Positions 24,607 through 33,058 of a stretch of 42,047 nucleotides of DNA are shown piece by piece (the stretch's first letter is position 1; each line of letters begins with the position of its first letter). A model generated the notes under the pieces. That model was not told the origin of the DNA. It searched no databases and saw only the letters and a list, made by a program, of their open reading frames with translations. Source of the DNA: CAZTVF01 sp964616985 (GTDB lineage: Bacteria > Planctomycetota > Phycisphaerae > SM23-33); the NCBI GenBank assembly GCA_964616985.1, contig CAZTVF010000037.1, positions 1 through 42,047 on the forward strand, read 5' to 3'. A program made the position numbers and the translations under genes.

Positions 24607-25761
24607 GTGTCACCAGAGAACGCGTCAGCACCGAGGAAGGAGTTCGTAATCGACCGACCGCTGCTTGGCTCGCCATTTCGCGTGGAGGTGCCTGCAGATT
24701 GGCATGTGATGGAACTCAATGGCGAACGAGTGGACTTTGACGCATGCAGACTCTTTCAGCCGGTGGCGGCGCTGGGGCCGCCATACGCGGCGGTCGCCTT
24801 GGCCGTGTGCGTGCGCCCGAAGTTCGCCGGCGGCAACGTGGCGGAATGGCTCGCGGAGCTTTGTGCTGAGCAGGCGATCTCGATAAAGCATCAAGCATGG
24901 ACGACGTTGGGCGCCTCGCCGGTGGCCGTGTGCCTGGGCACGCAGGAGAGCGAAATCGGCCCCATGGGGATCTACGCGGCGCTCTTCGAGGATGGCGGCT
25001 TGGCGTACATGCTAACGGCCATGGCGCCGGTTCAATTGTGGGATTCCGTCGCAGAGGTTCTGGAGCAGGCGGTCGGTTCGTTCCGGCTCCTGGACGTCAA
25101 GGGGCCGACCATAGCTCCGCCGGCAGAGTGGGTGGCCCAGCAACAGGAGGCGGCCAGTGCCGCATCGTCGCCGGCGCCTGCCCCGCCCAGGAAGAAGAAA
25201 CGGCTCTCCGTCGAGGAGCAGGCGGCCCAGTACGTTCCATTTGCGCTGGCCGACGACGCGGAGAGTTTTGTCCTCCTGCCAGGCATGGAGGAGATCGCCC
25301 CGTCCTTCAAGCCCAACATTGTGGAAGTGGACGCGGGCAACAAGTTCGCCCTGATCTCCTTCCCGGCGATGGACGGCTTGGTGAACGTTCCCTTCGGGTG
25401 GAAGGTCAAGGATGACGGTGACGTCACGCAGTTGATCGACTTGGACAACGAGCGGGTCGTCGAACTGTCCTGGCTGAAAGAAGACAGCGACATGCAGGCG
25501 GCCTACCAGGGCGAGGTCGCAGCGGTTCTGGCGGAGCATCCAGAGGCGAAATGCTCAATGGTCGAGATCGAGGGGGGGCCGGCGCTGGCGATCGGCAACG
25601 TGGAGTGGAAGGGCCGGCCCTTCGAGCAGCTCACAATCATCCGCGATCACCGGCGGATCGAGGGCGGCCTTACGAAGATGTGCCTCACGGCCGCACCCGA
25701 GAGCATCGCCAACCTGGTGGAGCTAGGGCAGATCATCCTGCGAGACATCCGCCTGGGGTAG
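24607..25761 (+). CDS. cytosolic two-domain protein, PsbP/DUF1795-like repeats (function unknown)
   Basis: The 384-residue product starts at GTG 24607, with an AAAGGA site upstream. Residues ~10-155 form one domain: a FRVEVPADWHV segment, a central sheet with AAVALAVCVRP, and a C-terminal helix ending AVGSFRLL. Residues ~215-384 form a second with the same order: LVNVPFGWKV, VVELSWLKE, then LVELGQIILRDIRLG. A charged Ala/Pro/Lys linker (~165-200, with PAPPRKKKR) joins them. This organisation resembles tandem PsbP/DcrB-like (DUF1795) modules. No catalytic motif, signal peptide or membrane segment is seen. It stands alone between two R repeats. Function is not assigned. Confidence 0.55.
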   Translation: MSPENASAPRKEFVIDRPLLGSPFRVEVPADWHVMELNGERVDFDACRLFQPVAALGPPYAAVALAVCVRPKFAGGNVAEWLAELCAEQAISIKHQAWTTLGASPVAVCLGTQESEIGPMGIYAALFEDGGLAYMLTAMAPVQLWDSVAEVLEQAVGSFRLLDVKGPTIAPPAEWVAQQQEAASAASSPAPAPPRKKKRLSVEEQAAQYVPFALADDAESFVLLPGMEEIAPSFKPNIVEVDAGNKFALISFPAMDGLVNVPFGWKVKDDGDVTQLIDLDNERVVELSWLKEDSDMQAAYQGEVAAVLAEHPEAKCSMVEIEGGPALAIGNVEWKGRPFEQLTIIRDHRRIEGGLTKMCLTAAPESIANLVELGQIILRDIRLG

Positions 25762-25781
25762 CAGGCAGGTGGTCATCCGAG

Positions 25782-25842
25782 CTGGCCCGTGCGACCGGCT
25801 GCGCCGGCCGCGGAGCCTCGCCTTTTCGGCCGAAGGAGTTCT
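25782..25842. repeat. palindromic repeat R, copy 4, spanning the left boundary of the large repeat
   Basis: CGTGCGACCGGCTGCGCCGG then CCGCGGAGCC and CTTTTCGGCCGAAGGAG continue directly into the transposase tail. The left edge of the 9.94-kb-offset repeat falls inside this palindrome at 25804; only the part from CCGGCCGCGG onward reappears at 35744. Confidence 0.6.
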
Positions 25843-25916
25843 CTCTTCTTCCGCCGCACCAGAAACACCCCATTCCGCCGGAGTTCCTGCTGGTATTACA
25901 TGATTCATCCGGGGCA

Positions 25917-26581
25917 TCACGCAGCCCCCCGATAGTAGCTCTTGAGCAACCCGCCCAGGCGTTCGCGGCAGCGGACCTCGCCCTCGGCCGGCGGAGGACT
26001 GTCCGGCTCGATGATCCGGCGCCCAAGCACCCGGTGAGGACGTTCCAGGTGGTAATGCTCCACATACTGCTCGATGGCGTGGCGGACGCCGCTCTGGCCG
26101 AACAGGACCCTCTTGTCCAGGCACTCGTGCTTGATCGACCAGACGAACCGCTCGGCGTAGGCGTTTAGATTGGGCGACTGCTTTGGGATCTTCAGCGACC
26201 GGACCCCGGCGCCCCGGAGGGTGGCTCGGAACTTCTTCGTGTACAGCGGGTTGCGGTCGTGGATGAGGATTCGCTTGTCCTTCAGGAACCCGCTGTTAGC
26301 GTCGGTGAGGTTACGCGCCATCTGGACCATCTGCGTCTCGCAGGGGTCGGCGTGGATGCCGGCGATCTCCACCTTGCGACTGGCGATGTCGATCACGAAG
26401 AAAACCAGGTAGCGGGTCAGGCCCTTGAGGCCCCAGGCCTCAATGCTGAAGAAGTCGCATGCGGCGATGCATTCGAAGTGGCTCTGGAGAAACGTCTTCC
26501 AGGATGTGCGCTTGGGGCCGAAGGGGTCGTCCAGCAGGCCCTCCTCCATCATGACCCGGCGGACGGTCTGCCAAGAGACAT
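25917..26581 (-). pseudogene. DDE transposase lacking its N-terminus, repeat copy 1
   Basis: From QTVRRVMMEEGLLDDPFGP the frame carries an rve-type catalytic core with a plausible DDE triad: Asp in ACDFFSIEAWG, Asp in IHDRNPLYTKKF, and Glu in NLNAYAERFVWSIKHECLD. It ends in the conserved ERLGGLLKSYYRGAA tail. The N-terminal HTH half, seen separately at 15690-16234, is missing. The first ~20 readable codons upstream (to 26639) are unrelated sequence next to the beta-helix gene, so the protein is probably inactive. It resembles IS3/IS481-group integrases. Confidence 0.72.
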
Positions 26582-26682
26582 GGTTACCTTCAGCCTGCCT
26601 CGCCGCTTTCGACCCACTTGTCCCCGTTGGCCTACCCATCGGCGCGCCTCTGCTCTACTCGACCTCGATCTGGATGGGAGTT

Positions 26683-28818
26683 CTACTTCGTGGGGGTGGC
26701 TTTCTTTCGCAGCCCCATTTCTTGAAACGGCAGTTGTTTAAATCCCAACTTCAACGCGCCCGAATCGGGTTTGAGGAGATAATCGCCCGCCGCGGCATTG
26801 ACGAAGCCGGGGTCGCCTTCAAACTGGAAACCTTCAACAAAATTATCAATTTGGGCGATATGCGGAGCCGCCGCGCCTTCAAAGGCGGCCCAGTCCTTGG
26901 AGCCGACCGAAACGTTGCGCACGAAGACGTTGTGTCTAGGAAGTTGCGGGTCGTCCTCCAAGATGTCGGTCAAGAATGGATAACGTTGGCGCCACAACGC
27001 GCTCTGGTATGGCATTTTTCGCAGGTTGTCACTCATGCCGGGGATGCCCTTGGCCGCCCAGGTGATGCCGCGATTGTCCACGCTGACCGACGGCCTGCAA
27101 TTCACGAACAGGTTGTTTTCGACCGTGTTGTAGCGCCCGCCGCCCACAAAAACCGCCGCCGTCACGTCCTTGAAGAAGTTGCCGTAAATGTGGGTGCCGC
27201 CGAGCATATCGTCCAGGTAAATCCCGCTCGAACCGTAAAGTCCGGGCGCGGCCACGTCGTGAATGTAGTTGAAGCGCACGATTTGCCCCAGCGCCGCCCA
27301 GTCGCGGCCCGTGTAGTAAACACCGACATCGCCGGTTTCCTTGCACACGTCGAAAATCTCGTTGTATTCCGTGACCATGTCGTTGCCGCCAACCGCGATG
27401 GCGTTGTGGGGCGAGCCGTGGATTTTGCAGTGTGAAATTCGCATCCCAATGCCCTGCATCCGCACGCCCGAACGATAGGAGCGAATCCAGTGGCTCCAAT
27501 CGTGGATGTGCATATTCTCGACCGTGTGACCCGCCGCGACGAGGCTGGGACGGTCGCCGCCGGTCATAAAAACGCCGCCTTCGCCGGTCTGGGTGATTTC
27601 GCCGTCGCAAATCAGGTTGTTTTTGCCTTCGAAAATTTGGTAGGCGTCGGTTCCGATGTTGCGTGACAGAATATTCTGGAAAACGTTGCCTTCGCCGTTG
27701 TCAATCCGCACCCCAGCGCCGCGCACCGCTTCCATCGTGAGGTCCAGGAAGGCCACAAATTTCACCCCATCGCCACGCACGATGTTGGGCGCAATCGAAA
27801 CGGTCGCGCCGCTTTGGTTTTCACCGTCCAGCGAGCGAGGAGGCCAAAAATAAAGCAGCCCGCGCTGGCGATCCAAATACCATTCGCCGGGAGAATCGAG
27901 TTCAGCCAAAGCGTTCACGACATAAAGCCGCTGCCCCAATTTCAGCCCGCCCACGCCGCGAGGCTTCGCCAGGGTGATGGTCTTCTTTTCGGCGTCCGAA
28001 GAGGCGATTCTTTCGTAGGAATCGAAATAATCGTGCGTCCAGTAGCCGTGCGTCCACAAGTCGGCCTCGCCTTTCCAGCGCGCCATGCGGTCGCTGTTGA
28101 GGCCAATTACATCGCCGCCTTCGCCTTCGGGCATCGCGGCGATCTTTTCAAAAGTGCCCTTGTTGGGGAAGCGCGCGAGCGTCATCACCTTGTCGTCGAA
28201 AAATAGCTCCAGCCCCGCGATCTTGTTGAAGTCGTGCATCACGGTGCGCCGGCTAATCTGGCCGAAATCGGTGACGCCTGACAGTTCGAGCGGCGACATT
28301 CGGACGTGGTCGCGCGCTTCGGGCACCAATCGTTCGACCAAAACCGGGTCGTTGACTTTGAACCACTGTTTCAGGGGTTTTCCGCCCGAAAGTCGCACGG
28401 TCTGGCCCGGCGCCGCGCGGTATATGATGGGCGCATCTGGGGTTCCCGAATCGCGCGCGTCGAGCATCAAAGCCTTGGTTTGGGCGTAGGTGCCACCCGC
28501 GAGTTCGACGACCACGCCTTCGCGCGACACTTCTCCCATGCTTTTAAGGCGCCGAATTGCGTCGCGGGCGCCTTCGAGAGTTGCAAACGGGCCGTCGCCC
28601 ATTTGGGGGCCGTTCGAGGGGTGCAAACCGTTGTTTTGGTCGCTGCCGTCGGGCGCGACGAACAATTTCGTCGCCCCGGCCCCGGCGACAAGCGGTTTCA
28701 GATTGGGCGCGTAGGAGCCACGCGGATATTTCGAGGGAATGTCCGTGGCTGTTGGGGCGGGCACGGCCTGGCAGCCGATGGCGAAGGCGGCCAAAACGGC
28801 AAGAATTGGGGATTTCAT
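26683..28818 (-). CDS. right-handed parallel beta-helix lipoprotein, repeat copy 1
   Basis: The start is ATG 28818; an upstream in-frame TTG is rejected. The 711-residue product begins MKSPILAVLAAFAIGCQAVP, a signal peptide with a likely lipobox Cys16, so it is anchored outside the cytoplasmic membrane. Residues ~40-130 match the entry region of polysaccharide-lyase-like helices (FVAPDGSDQNNG, GPFATLEGARDAIRRL, VVELAGGTY). Coils with repeated asparagine/valine patterns run from ~370 to 620 (HTVENMHIHDWSH, NAIAVGGNDMVTEYNEIFDV, VENNLFVNCRP). It probably binds or cleaves an acidic polysaccharide. Base composition appears lower in GC than its neighbours, suggesting acquisition. The six-hairpin gene lies 288 bp upstream on the same strand. 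Confidence 0.82.
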   Translation of the reverse strand: MKSPILAVLAAFAIGCQAVPAPTATDIPSKYPRGSYAPNLKPLVAGAGATKLFVAPDGSDQNNGLHPSNGPQMGDGPFATLEGARDAIRRLKSMGEVSREGVVVELAGGTYAQTKALMLDARDSGTPDAPIIYRAAPGQTVRLSGGKPLKQWFKVNDPVLVERLVPEARDHVRMSPLELSGVTDFGQISRRTVMHDFNKIAGLELFFDDKVMTLARFPNKGTFEKIAAMPEGEGGDVIGLNSDRMARWKGEADLWTHGYWTHDYFDSYERIASSDAEKKTITLAKPRGVGGLKLGQRLYVVNALAELDSPGEWYLDRQRGLLYFWPPRSLDGENQSGATVSIAPNIVRGDGVKFVAFLDLTMEAVRGAGVRIDNGEGNVFQNILSRNIGTDAYQIFEGKNNLICDGEITQTGEGGVFMTGGDRPSLVAAGHTVENMHIHDWSHWIRSYRSGVRMQGIGMRISHCKIHGSPHNAIAVGGNDMVTEYNEIFDVCKETGDVGVYYTGRDWAALGQIVRFNYIHDVAAPGLYGSSGIYLDDMLGGTHIYGNFFKDVTAAVFVGGGRYNTVENNLFVNCRPSVSVDNRGITWAAKGIPGMSDNLRKMPYQSALWRQRYPFLTDILEDDPQLPRHNVFVRNVSVGSKDWAAFEGAAAPHIAQIDNFVEGFQFEGDPGFVNAAAGDYLLKPDSGALKLGFKQLPFQEMGLRKKATPTK

Positions 28819-29106
28819 GGGAAGGACTAACTCCACTCGCAATTGTTTAGCGGGTTAGCCGCCCGGTTGGGAGCAACGCCGCCTGTTTGGAGTCATTGTG
28901 ACTCTGGCCGGCATTCATGTCAAAGCGTTTCCACGCGGATTGTGCCTCAGCGAAATCCATGGCGCTGCCGGATCGTTGCCCCGACTGTGATGGCCCGACC
29001 ACCGGATCGCGAGGTCACGATCACGGATGAAATCACACATGGTAATCTCCATCGGCTCAATAGACCCATGCTCTGATCTGATCGGTCTCTTCATTGCTCC
29101 AGCCTA

Positions 29107-31572
29107 TTATGCCGGCCACCACTCGGGGTCTGTCGGATGGATGACTCCGCGTTCGATGGCGATGGCGTAGAGCGAGTCAAGCCGGCAGATCAGGGTGCCC
29201 TCGTAGCCGGTCTGCAGGCCTTCCCAGGACAGGAACTCCTGGCCTTCGCCGATCGGGCCGGTGAACAGGTCGTGGGCATAGCCTTCGTCCAGGTCGCGGG
29301 CGAGACGGCCGGCGCCCTCGCTGAAGCCGTAGGTGGCGAGGGCACGTAGGTAGTAGCCGGCCGAGCCGCTGGCCCCGCCGTCGGTGTAGAGTTCGAAGGA
29401 CGGTTGTCCATTGAGGCCGGCATAGGCCGTGATCATCTGGTCCTCCGAATCGATCGGCAGCAGATTGCAGGGCAGTCCCAGCCGGGCCGAGCCGAGGCCG
29501 ACCTTCTGCCGGAACGCCTCCAGCCCGGCCAGCGCCCGCCGGGCCGCGTCGTCATCCAGCAGTCCGAACGCGATGGCCGGGCCGTTGATCCACAGAAAGC
29601 CGTAGTCGTGCAGCACGCCGTCGCGGCTACGCCAGCCCGCGACCCAGCCGGTCTCGGGATTGACCAGCGCCGGGGCATAGGCGGCGCGCAGAGTCTCGGC
29701 CGCGTCGCCGGCCTGCAACGCACGACCCGCGTCGCCCAGTGCGCCGAAGAGCACGGCCGCATTCCGGAAGGCCCGGTAGCTCCAGGCGTTGACGTAGGCG
29801 TCGATGTGGCCGAAACCGACCACGTCCATGGCATTGCAGCTCCAGCGGTGAGAGCCGGTGTTGCCCGACAGCGCGCGGCAGACGACCAGACCGCTCTGGT
29901 CCACATGCCCGAGCATGCAATCGAAGGCGGCCCGCAGCCCTGGAACCACCTGTCGAAGCCACGCGAGGTCCGGCCGCGACTGGTGCAGTCGGCCTGCCAT
30001 GGCCAACAGGATCGGACCGCTGTCGAGATAGAGTTCGTGGTGATAGCCGTAGCCGCCACCGTCCAGCAGCGCGCGGCCGACGGTGAACTGCGCCAGCGCT
30101 ATGGGGTCAGGGCCGCTGGCAGGGCGTTTCGTATAGGCGACTATCTCGACCGGGGCCCACTGGTTGACATGACAATTGGTCGAGGCGGCATGATTCGAGA
30201 ACCCGCCCAGTTCCGGTCTGAAACACGCGAAGATCGAACTCCAGTGGCGGCGGACTCCGGCGGGGAGACCGGTCGTTTCGGCGGCGGGCTCGAATGCGGT
30301 TACCGCCAACTCCAACGTCGCCCGCCGCGTCCCTGCCGGCAAGGTCAGGGGGGTCTCATTGTCCGGCCGCGGAGCGAGCACGAACCCGTCGGTGCGGGTG
30401 TGCTGGTTGCGGTAGCTCTCCGTCTGGAGGCGCACTGTCTTCGGGTCGCCCGCAAGCAACCGGCAGGCGAGGCAACCCTGGCCGTCGGTTGCGAAAAAGG
30501 CGGGCAGTTGCGCGTCGCCGTTGCGGCCGGGGGCCAGGGTCGGCACACCAGCCGTGGCGGTCATCCCTGCTCGCAGGTTCCAGGCGAACCGCCAGGCCTC
30601 CGCCTCGAGCACAGGCAAATCGGCGTCGCAGGTCTGCGTCAATGCCAGTTCGACCCGGTCGGCCTCCACTGTGAAGCACGCCTCGATCTCGATCCCGCCC
30701 TGCGCGGGATGCACCCGGTACGTAACCCGGTTCCCCTCGACCGCGACGCTGCCGGTCCACAGGTGTGCCGCCGTGTCGACCTCCAGCCCGCGCAGCAGCG
30801 GCCCGCTCAATCCGCCGACTGCGCCGGCGTCCACCCGACGCAGGCTCAGGCGGTTGCGATCTGCACCATCCCCGCCAACGGCGTCCCAACCCAGGTGCAT
30901 GAGCAGTGGCCGGCGCAGTGAAAACCCGATCGCCAGCCGGTCGCTCTTGAACAGCAGCATCTGCGGCAGGTCGCGGACGGCCATGCCAGCCGGGACCTTC
31001 GGAGCAAATGTTTCGACCGTCAACAGATCGCCCCGGACGGCCTGTGCCAGCACACGGGTCCCTTCCTCGCCATGCGACGAGAGTGGATTGAGGATGCCAA
31101 ATGGCACCATAAACGGCCCGCCATTGCACTCGCCGTGGTTCGGCCACACCGGGTGTTCACGATCGCACTCGACCCGCAGGCAAGTGGTCTCCAGACCGCC
31201 CAGGTCCACGCGATGCACCACGCCCTTCGCCGCCTCGGCAATGGCCGCCGCCATCGCCTCGACCGGCATCTCCTGGATCAGCCCTTCGCCGGCAATGCCG
31301 GGAATCCGCGGCAGGTCAACGTCCTTCACCAGCCGCCAGCCGCCGGACGCGTCCAACGCGGAGACCAGCAGATGTGCCGGATGCCCCGGCACGTTCGGCA
31401 CCCAGCGGCCGACCGATCCGCTTAGCGGCAGTTCCAGCCGGTCGATCCGCACCGACCGCCGGAAACGCAGGTAGCGGACGGCCGTCTGGCCGTGAATGGG
31501 AACTCCAAGTTCAGGGTGGTGAACAGCCTTCACCCCTCCATGCGCAATACAGTCGTGCGGCAGGGCTCTCAT
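29107..31572 (-). CDS. six-hairpin (alpha/alpha toroid) glycosidase-like protein, repeat copy 1
   Basis: I place the start at ATG 31572, after an AGGGAG site, giving 821 residues; a longer frame to 31707 adds poor sequence. The N-terminal half is beta-sandwich (QTAVRYLRFRRSVRIDRLEL to about 480). The C-terminal half has Trp/Tyr/Gly-rich helical-hairpin motifs typical of (alpha/alpha)6 glycosidases: SNHAASTNCHVNQWAPVEIV, YGYHHELYLDSGPILLAMAG, GFGHIDAYVNAWSYRAF and a final YEGTLICRLDSLYAIA. This recalls GH78/GH95/GH63-like enzymes. No confident catalytic pair could be assigned. There is no signal peptide. It is co-directional with the beta-helix gene downstream, and the two may form a capture-and-degrade pair. 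Confidence 0.7.
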   Translation of the reverse strand: MRALPHDCIAHGGVKAVHHPELGVPIHGQTAVRYLRFRRSVRIDRLELPLSGSVGRWVPNVPGHPAHLLVSALDASGGWRLVKDVDLPRIPGIAGEGLIQEMPVEAMAAAIAEAAKGVVHRVDLGGLETTCLRVECDREHPVWPNHGECNGGPFMVPFGILNPLSSHGEEGTRVLAQAVRGDLLTVETFAPKVPAGMAVRDLPQMLLFKSDRLAIGFSLRRPLLMHLGWDAVGGDGADRNRLSLRRVDAGAVGGLSGPLLRGLEVDTAAHLWTGSVAVEGNRVTYRVHPAQGGIEIEACFTVEADRVELALTQTCDADLPVLEAEAWRFAWNLRAGMTATAGVPTLAPGRNGDAQLPAFFATDGQGCLACRLLAGDPKTVRLQTESYRNQHTRTDGFVLAPRPDNETPLTLPAGTRRATLELAVTAFEPAAETTGLPAGVRRHWSSIFACFRPELGGFSNHAASTNCHVNQWAPVEIVAYTKRPASGPDPIALAQFTVGRALLDGGGYGYHHELYLDSGPILLAMAGRLHQSRPDLAWLRQVVPGLRAAFDCMLGHVDQSGLVVCRALSGNTGSHRWSCNAMDVVGFGHIDAYVNAWSYRAFRNAAVLFGALGDAGRALQAGDAAETLRAAYAPALVNPETGWVAGWRSRDGVLHDYGFLWINGPAIAFGLLDDDAARRALAGLEAFRQKVGLGSARLGLPCNLLPIDSEDQMITAYAGLNGQPSFELYTDGGASGSAGYYLRALATYGFSEGAGRLARDLDEGYAHDLFTGPIGEGQEFLSWEGLQTGYEGTLICRLDSLYAIAIERGVIHPTDPEWWPA

Positions 31573-31940
31573 GTTCTGGCACTCCCTAAGTTCATCAGCC
31601 TCAGTATCCTTGGGTTTCGCCCTATCCGCAAGCGGCGGAGGGGCCTCTTGGTAGGATCGGACCGAACAGAAATGGCCGCGCCCTTCGCGAGTTGCCGTCA
31701 TCGCCATGCCGCCCGGATTGGTCAGGCGTCACTATCGCTCAAGCCGGCCAGATTCCCAACCACCGCTGGCCGATCGCGTAGCTGTCAGACCACTCATGCC
31801 TCACTATGCCCACGCGTAGGCTTGGTCGAGCCGGCCAGGGATTATCTACTCCAGGCGTGTTCTGCAGCGATCTGAAGCCCGAAAGACATCAAAAGGCCGC
31901 AAGAACGCTACGGACCCGACCGAGCCAGACGAGGTATCCC
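31573..31940. other. 368-bp upstream region of the six-hairpin gene
   Basis: No gene, RNA or clear promoter was recognised. It ends at the left direct repeat of a deleted DUF1580 element. The same sequence occurs at 41513-41880. Confidence 0.4.
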
Positions 31941-32439
31941 CACGCCCTTCTATGAGAACCGGCACGGTGTCAAGACGGAATCTCCGCAGTGGTTTTCTGC
32001 GTGGAAGCGGTTCAACCTTCTATCAGCGGCTCACTGCCTGGACGTAACTGGGCAGGTCCGAACATGGCCTCGGAAGCCGCGGCGGCATATTCTCCGGGAG
32101 TTGGGTCAACGGCCCAAAGGGTCGTGTGATGCTCGCCGGGCTATATCCGCTCCATGACGCAGGAGCCATCTTCTGTTGTATCGCTTCGGTTTTTCCCTGA
32201 ACAACGCTGTTGCTGTTTCTTTGCTGTTGTTGTTTGCCTACGCTGATGCACCATCGCCACACGGTGGATCCCGAGACTTTGATCGGCAGCAGCTTGGCGG
32301 CCTGTTGGAGCGTAATGTACTTCCGCATGGTTCACCTCGTGTCGCCACCGGTCAGATGGCGAGTGAGGATGAGCTACCTCGAGGGGAGGCTGGATGGGAA
32401 GGGGATTCAGGATGCCTTCACGGTTCACGACCTTCTATG
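31941..32439. mobile_element. deleted derivative of the DUF1580 element
   Basis: CACGCCCTTCTATG (31941-31954) and CACGACCTTCTATG (32426-32439) flank a 485-bp-spaced unit related to 5146-5991. The left ~125 bp and right ~190 bp are shared. The middle is replaced by a short AT-rich insert containing glutamine-codon runs. On the minus strand (32328-32242) it encodes only the first 29 residues of the DUF1580 protein (MRKYITLQQAAKLLPI, then STVWRWCIS). The left part lies inside the large repeat and reappears at 41881-42047. Confidence 0.5.
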
Positions 32440-32492
32440 CCAAACCTCGGAGGTCGTCTGGGCAGCCCCATGCACCTGGCTGCCACGGCCGC

Positions 32493-32520
32493 GGAACGCA
32501 GCCAAGGCAAATTGCGTTCC
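32493..32520 (-). terminator. hairpin downstream of the small-protein gene, in a diverged R copy
   Basis: A perfect 8-bp stem (GGAACGCA / TGCGTTCC) with a 12-nt loop lies 10 bp beyond the stop of the 63-residue gene. It sits within a diverged copy of repeat R (32465-32525, CATGCACCTGGCTGCCACGG). R sequences may thus serve as terminators here. There is no T-tract. Confidence 0.35.
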
Positions 32521-32530
32521 CCCTTCCTCG

Positions 32531-32722
32531 CTACTTCTTGGGATCGGATGATGGAGTTGAGGTGTGATCCGCCTTCTTGTTCAGATCGATAACGTCCTTC
32601 TTCGAGTCAAAGACTCCGTCCGCCTGAAGGCTCATGGGACGCTTCTTGGCGTTGTGGTACACGGCCTTTCCAGTGCCAAATCGTAGGATGCCCAGTTTCC
32701 TCAGCCAGTCCATGAGCGTCAT
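32531..32722 (-). CDS. small conserved-looking protein of unknown function
   Basis: The 63-residue product begins MTLMDWLRKLGILRFGTGKA, with AAGGAG seven bases before the ATG at 32722. It has an amphipathic N-terminal helix, a central segment YHNAKKRPMSLQADGVFDSKKDVIDL and a polar Lys/Ser tail. The amphipathic start and good ribosome site support a real gene. I do not recognise a domain. It lies between a DUF1580 remnant and a transposase fragment, and has no co-directional neighbour within 300 bp. Confidence 0.5.
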   Translation of the reverse strand: MTLMDWLRKLGILRFGTGKAVYHNAKKRPMSLQADGVFDSKKDVIDLNKKADHTSTPSSDPKK

Positions 32723-32859
32723 GCCTTTTCTCCTTGTACGCAGCAGAGCAATCGCAGGGCCACGTTCTTGCCCGGGAGGCCGATCAGTCTAACCTGCGCC
32801 TTGCAGAACTGGCCTGGCTTTCCAGGCGATTCTACTGGGGTTACAGGTTCCAGCCATAG

Positions 32860-32979
32860 TTACGCAGCATGCCGGAAGTAGCACTTCAGCAGGCCGCCCA
32901 GGCGTTCACGGCAGCGCACCTCCCCCACCGCTGGCGGCGGAGTATCCGGCTCGATGATTCGGCGCCCCAGCACCCGGTG
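32860..32979 (-). pseudogene. 3' tail of the DDE transposase, fragment 3
   Basis: The minus strand encodes HRVLGRRIIEPDTPPPAVGE followed by RCRERLGGLLKCYFRHAA and a stop. It is more diverged than the other tails (CYFRHAA instead of SYYRGAA) and lacks the downstream conserved 60 bp and repeat R, so it represents an older insertion. Confidence 0.65.
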
Positions 32980-33058
32980 GCAAGGAGGATGAAACTCGAG
33001 GATGAGACTCGTAGGTTGCATCCTGGTGCCACTGGTGGACCGCAAAATCGCTCACGGC

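Larger units (their letters stand above)
25804..32107. repeat. large direct repeat, copy 1 (at least 6,304 bp)
   Basis: Every segment compared matches 35744-42047 at a constant offset of 9,940 bp without any difference, including the full transposase remnant, the beta-helix gene and the six-hairpin gene. The left edge is precise: 25803 is G and 35743 is C, and sequences further left are unrelated. The right edge cannot be determined because the second copy runs off the window. Confidence 0.93.

Noticed and set aside
29404..30921. Plus-strand 505-codon frame inside the six-hairpin gene (and its copy at 39344)
   Set aside because: It is antisense to the real gene, has no recognisable domain, and is repeated only because the block is duplicated.
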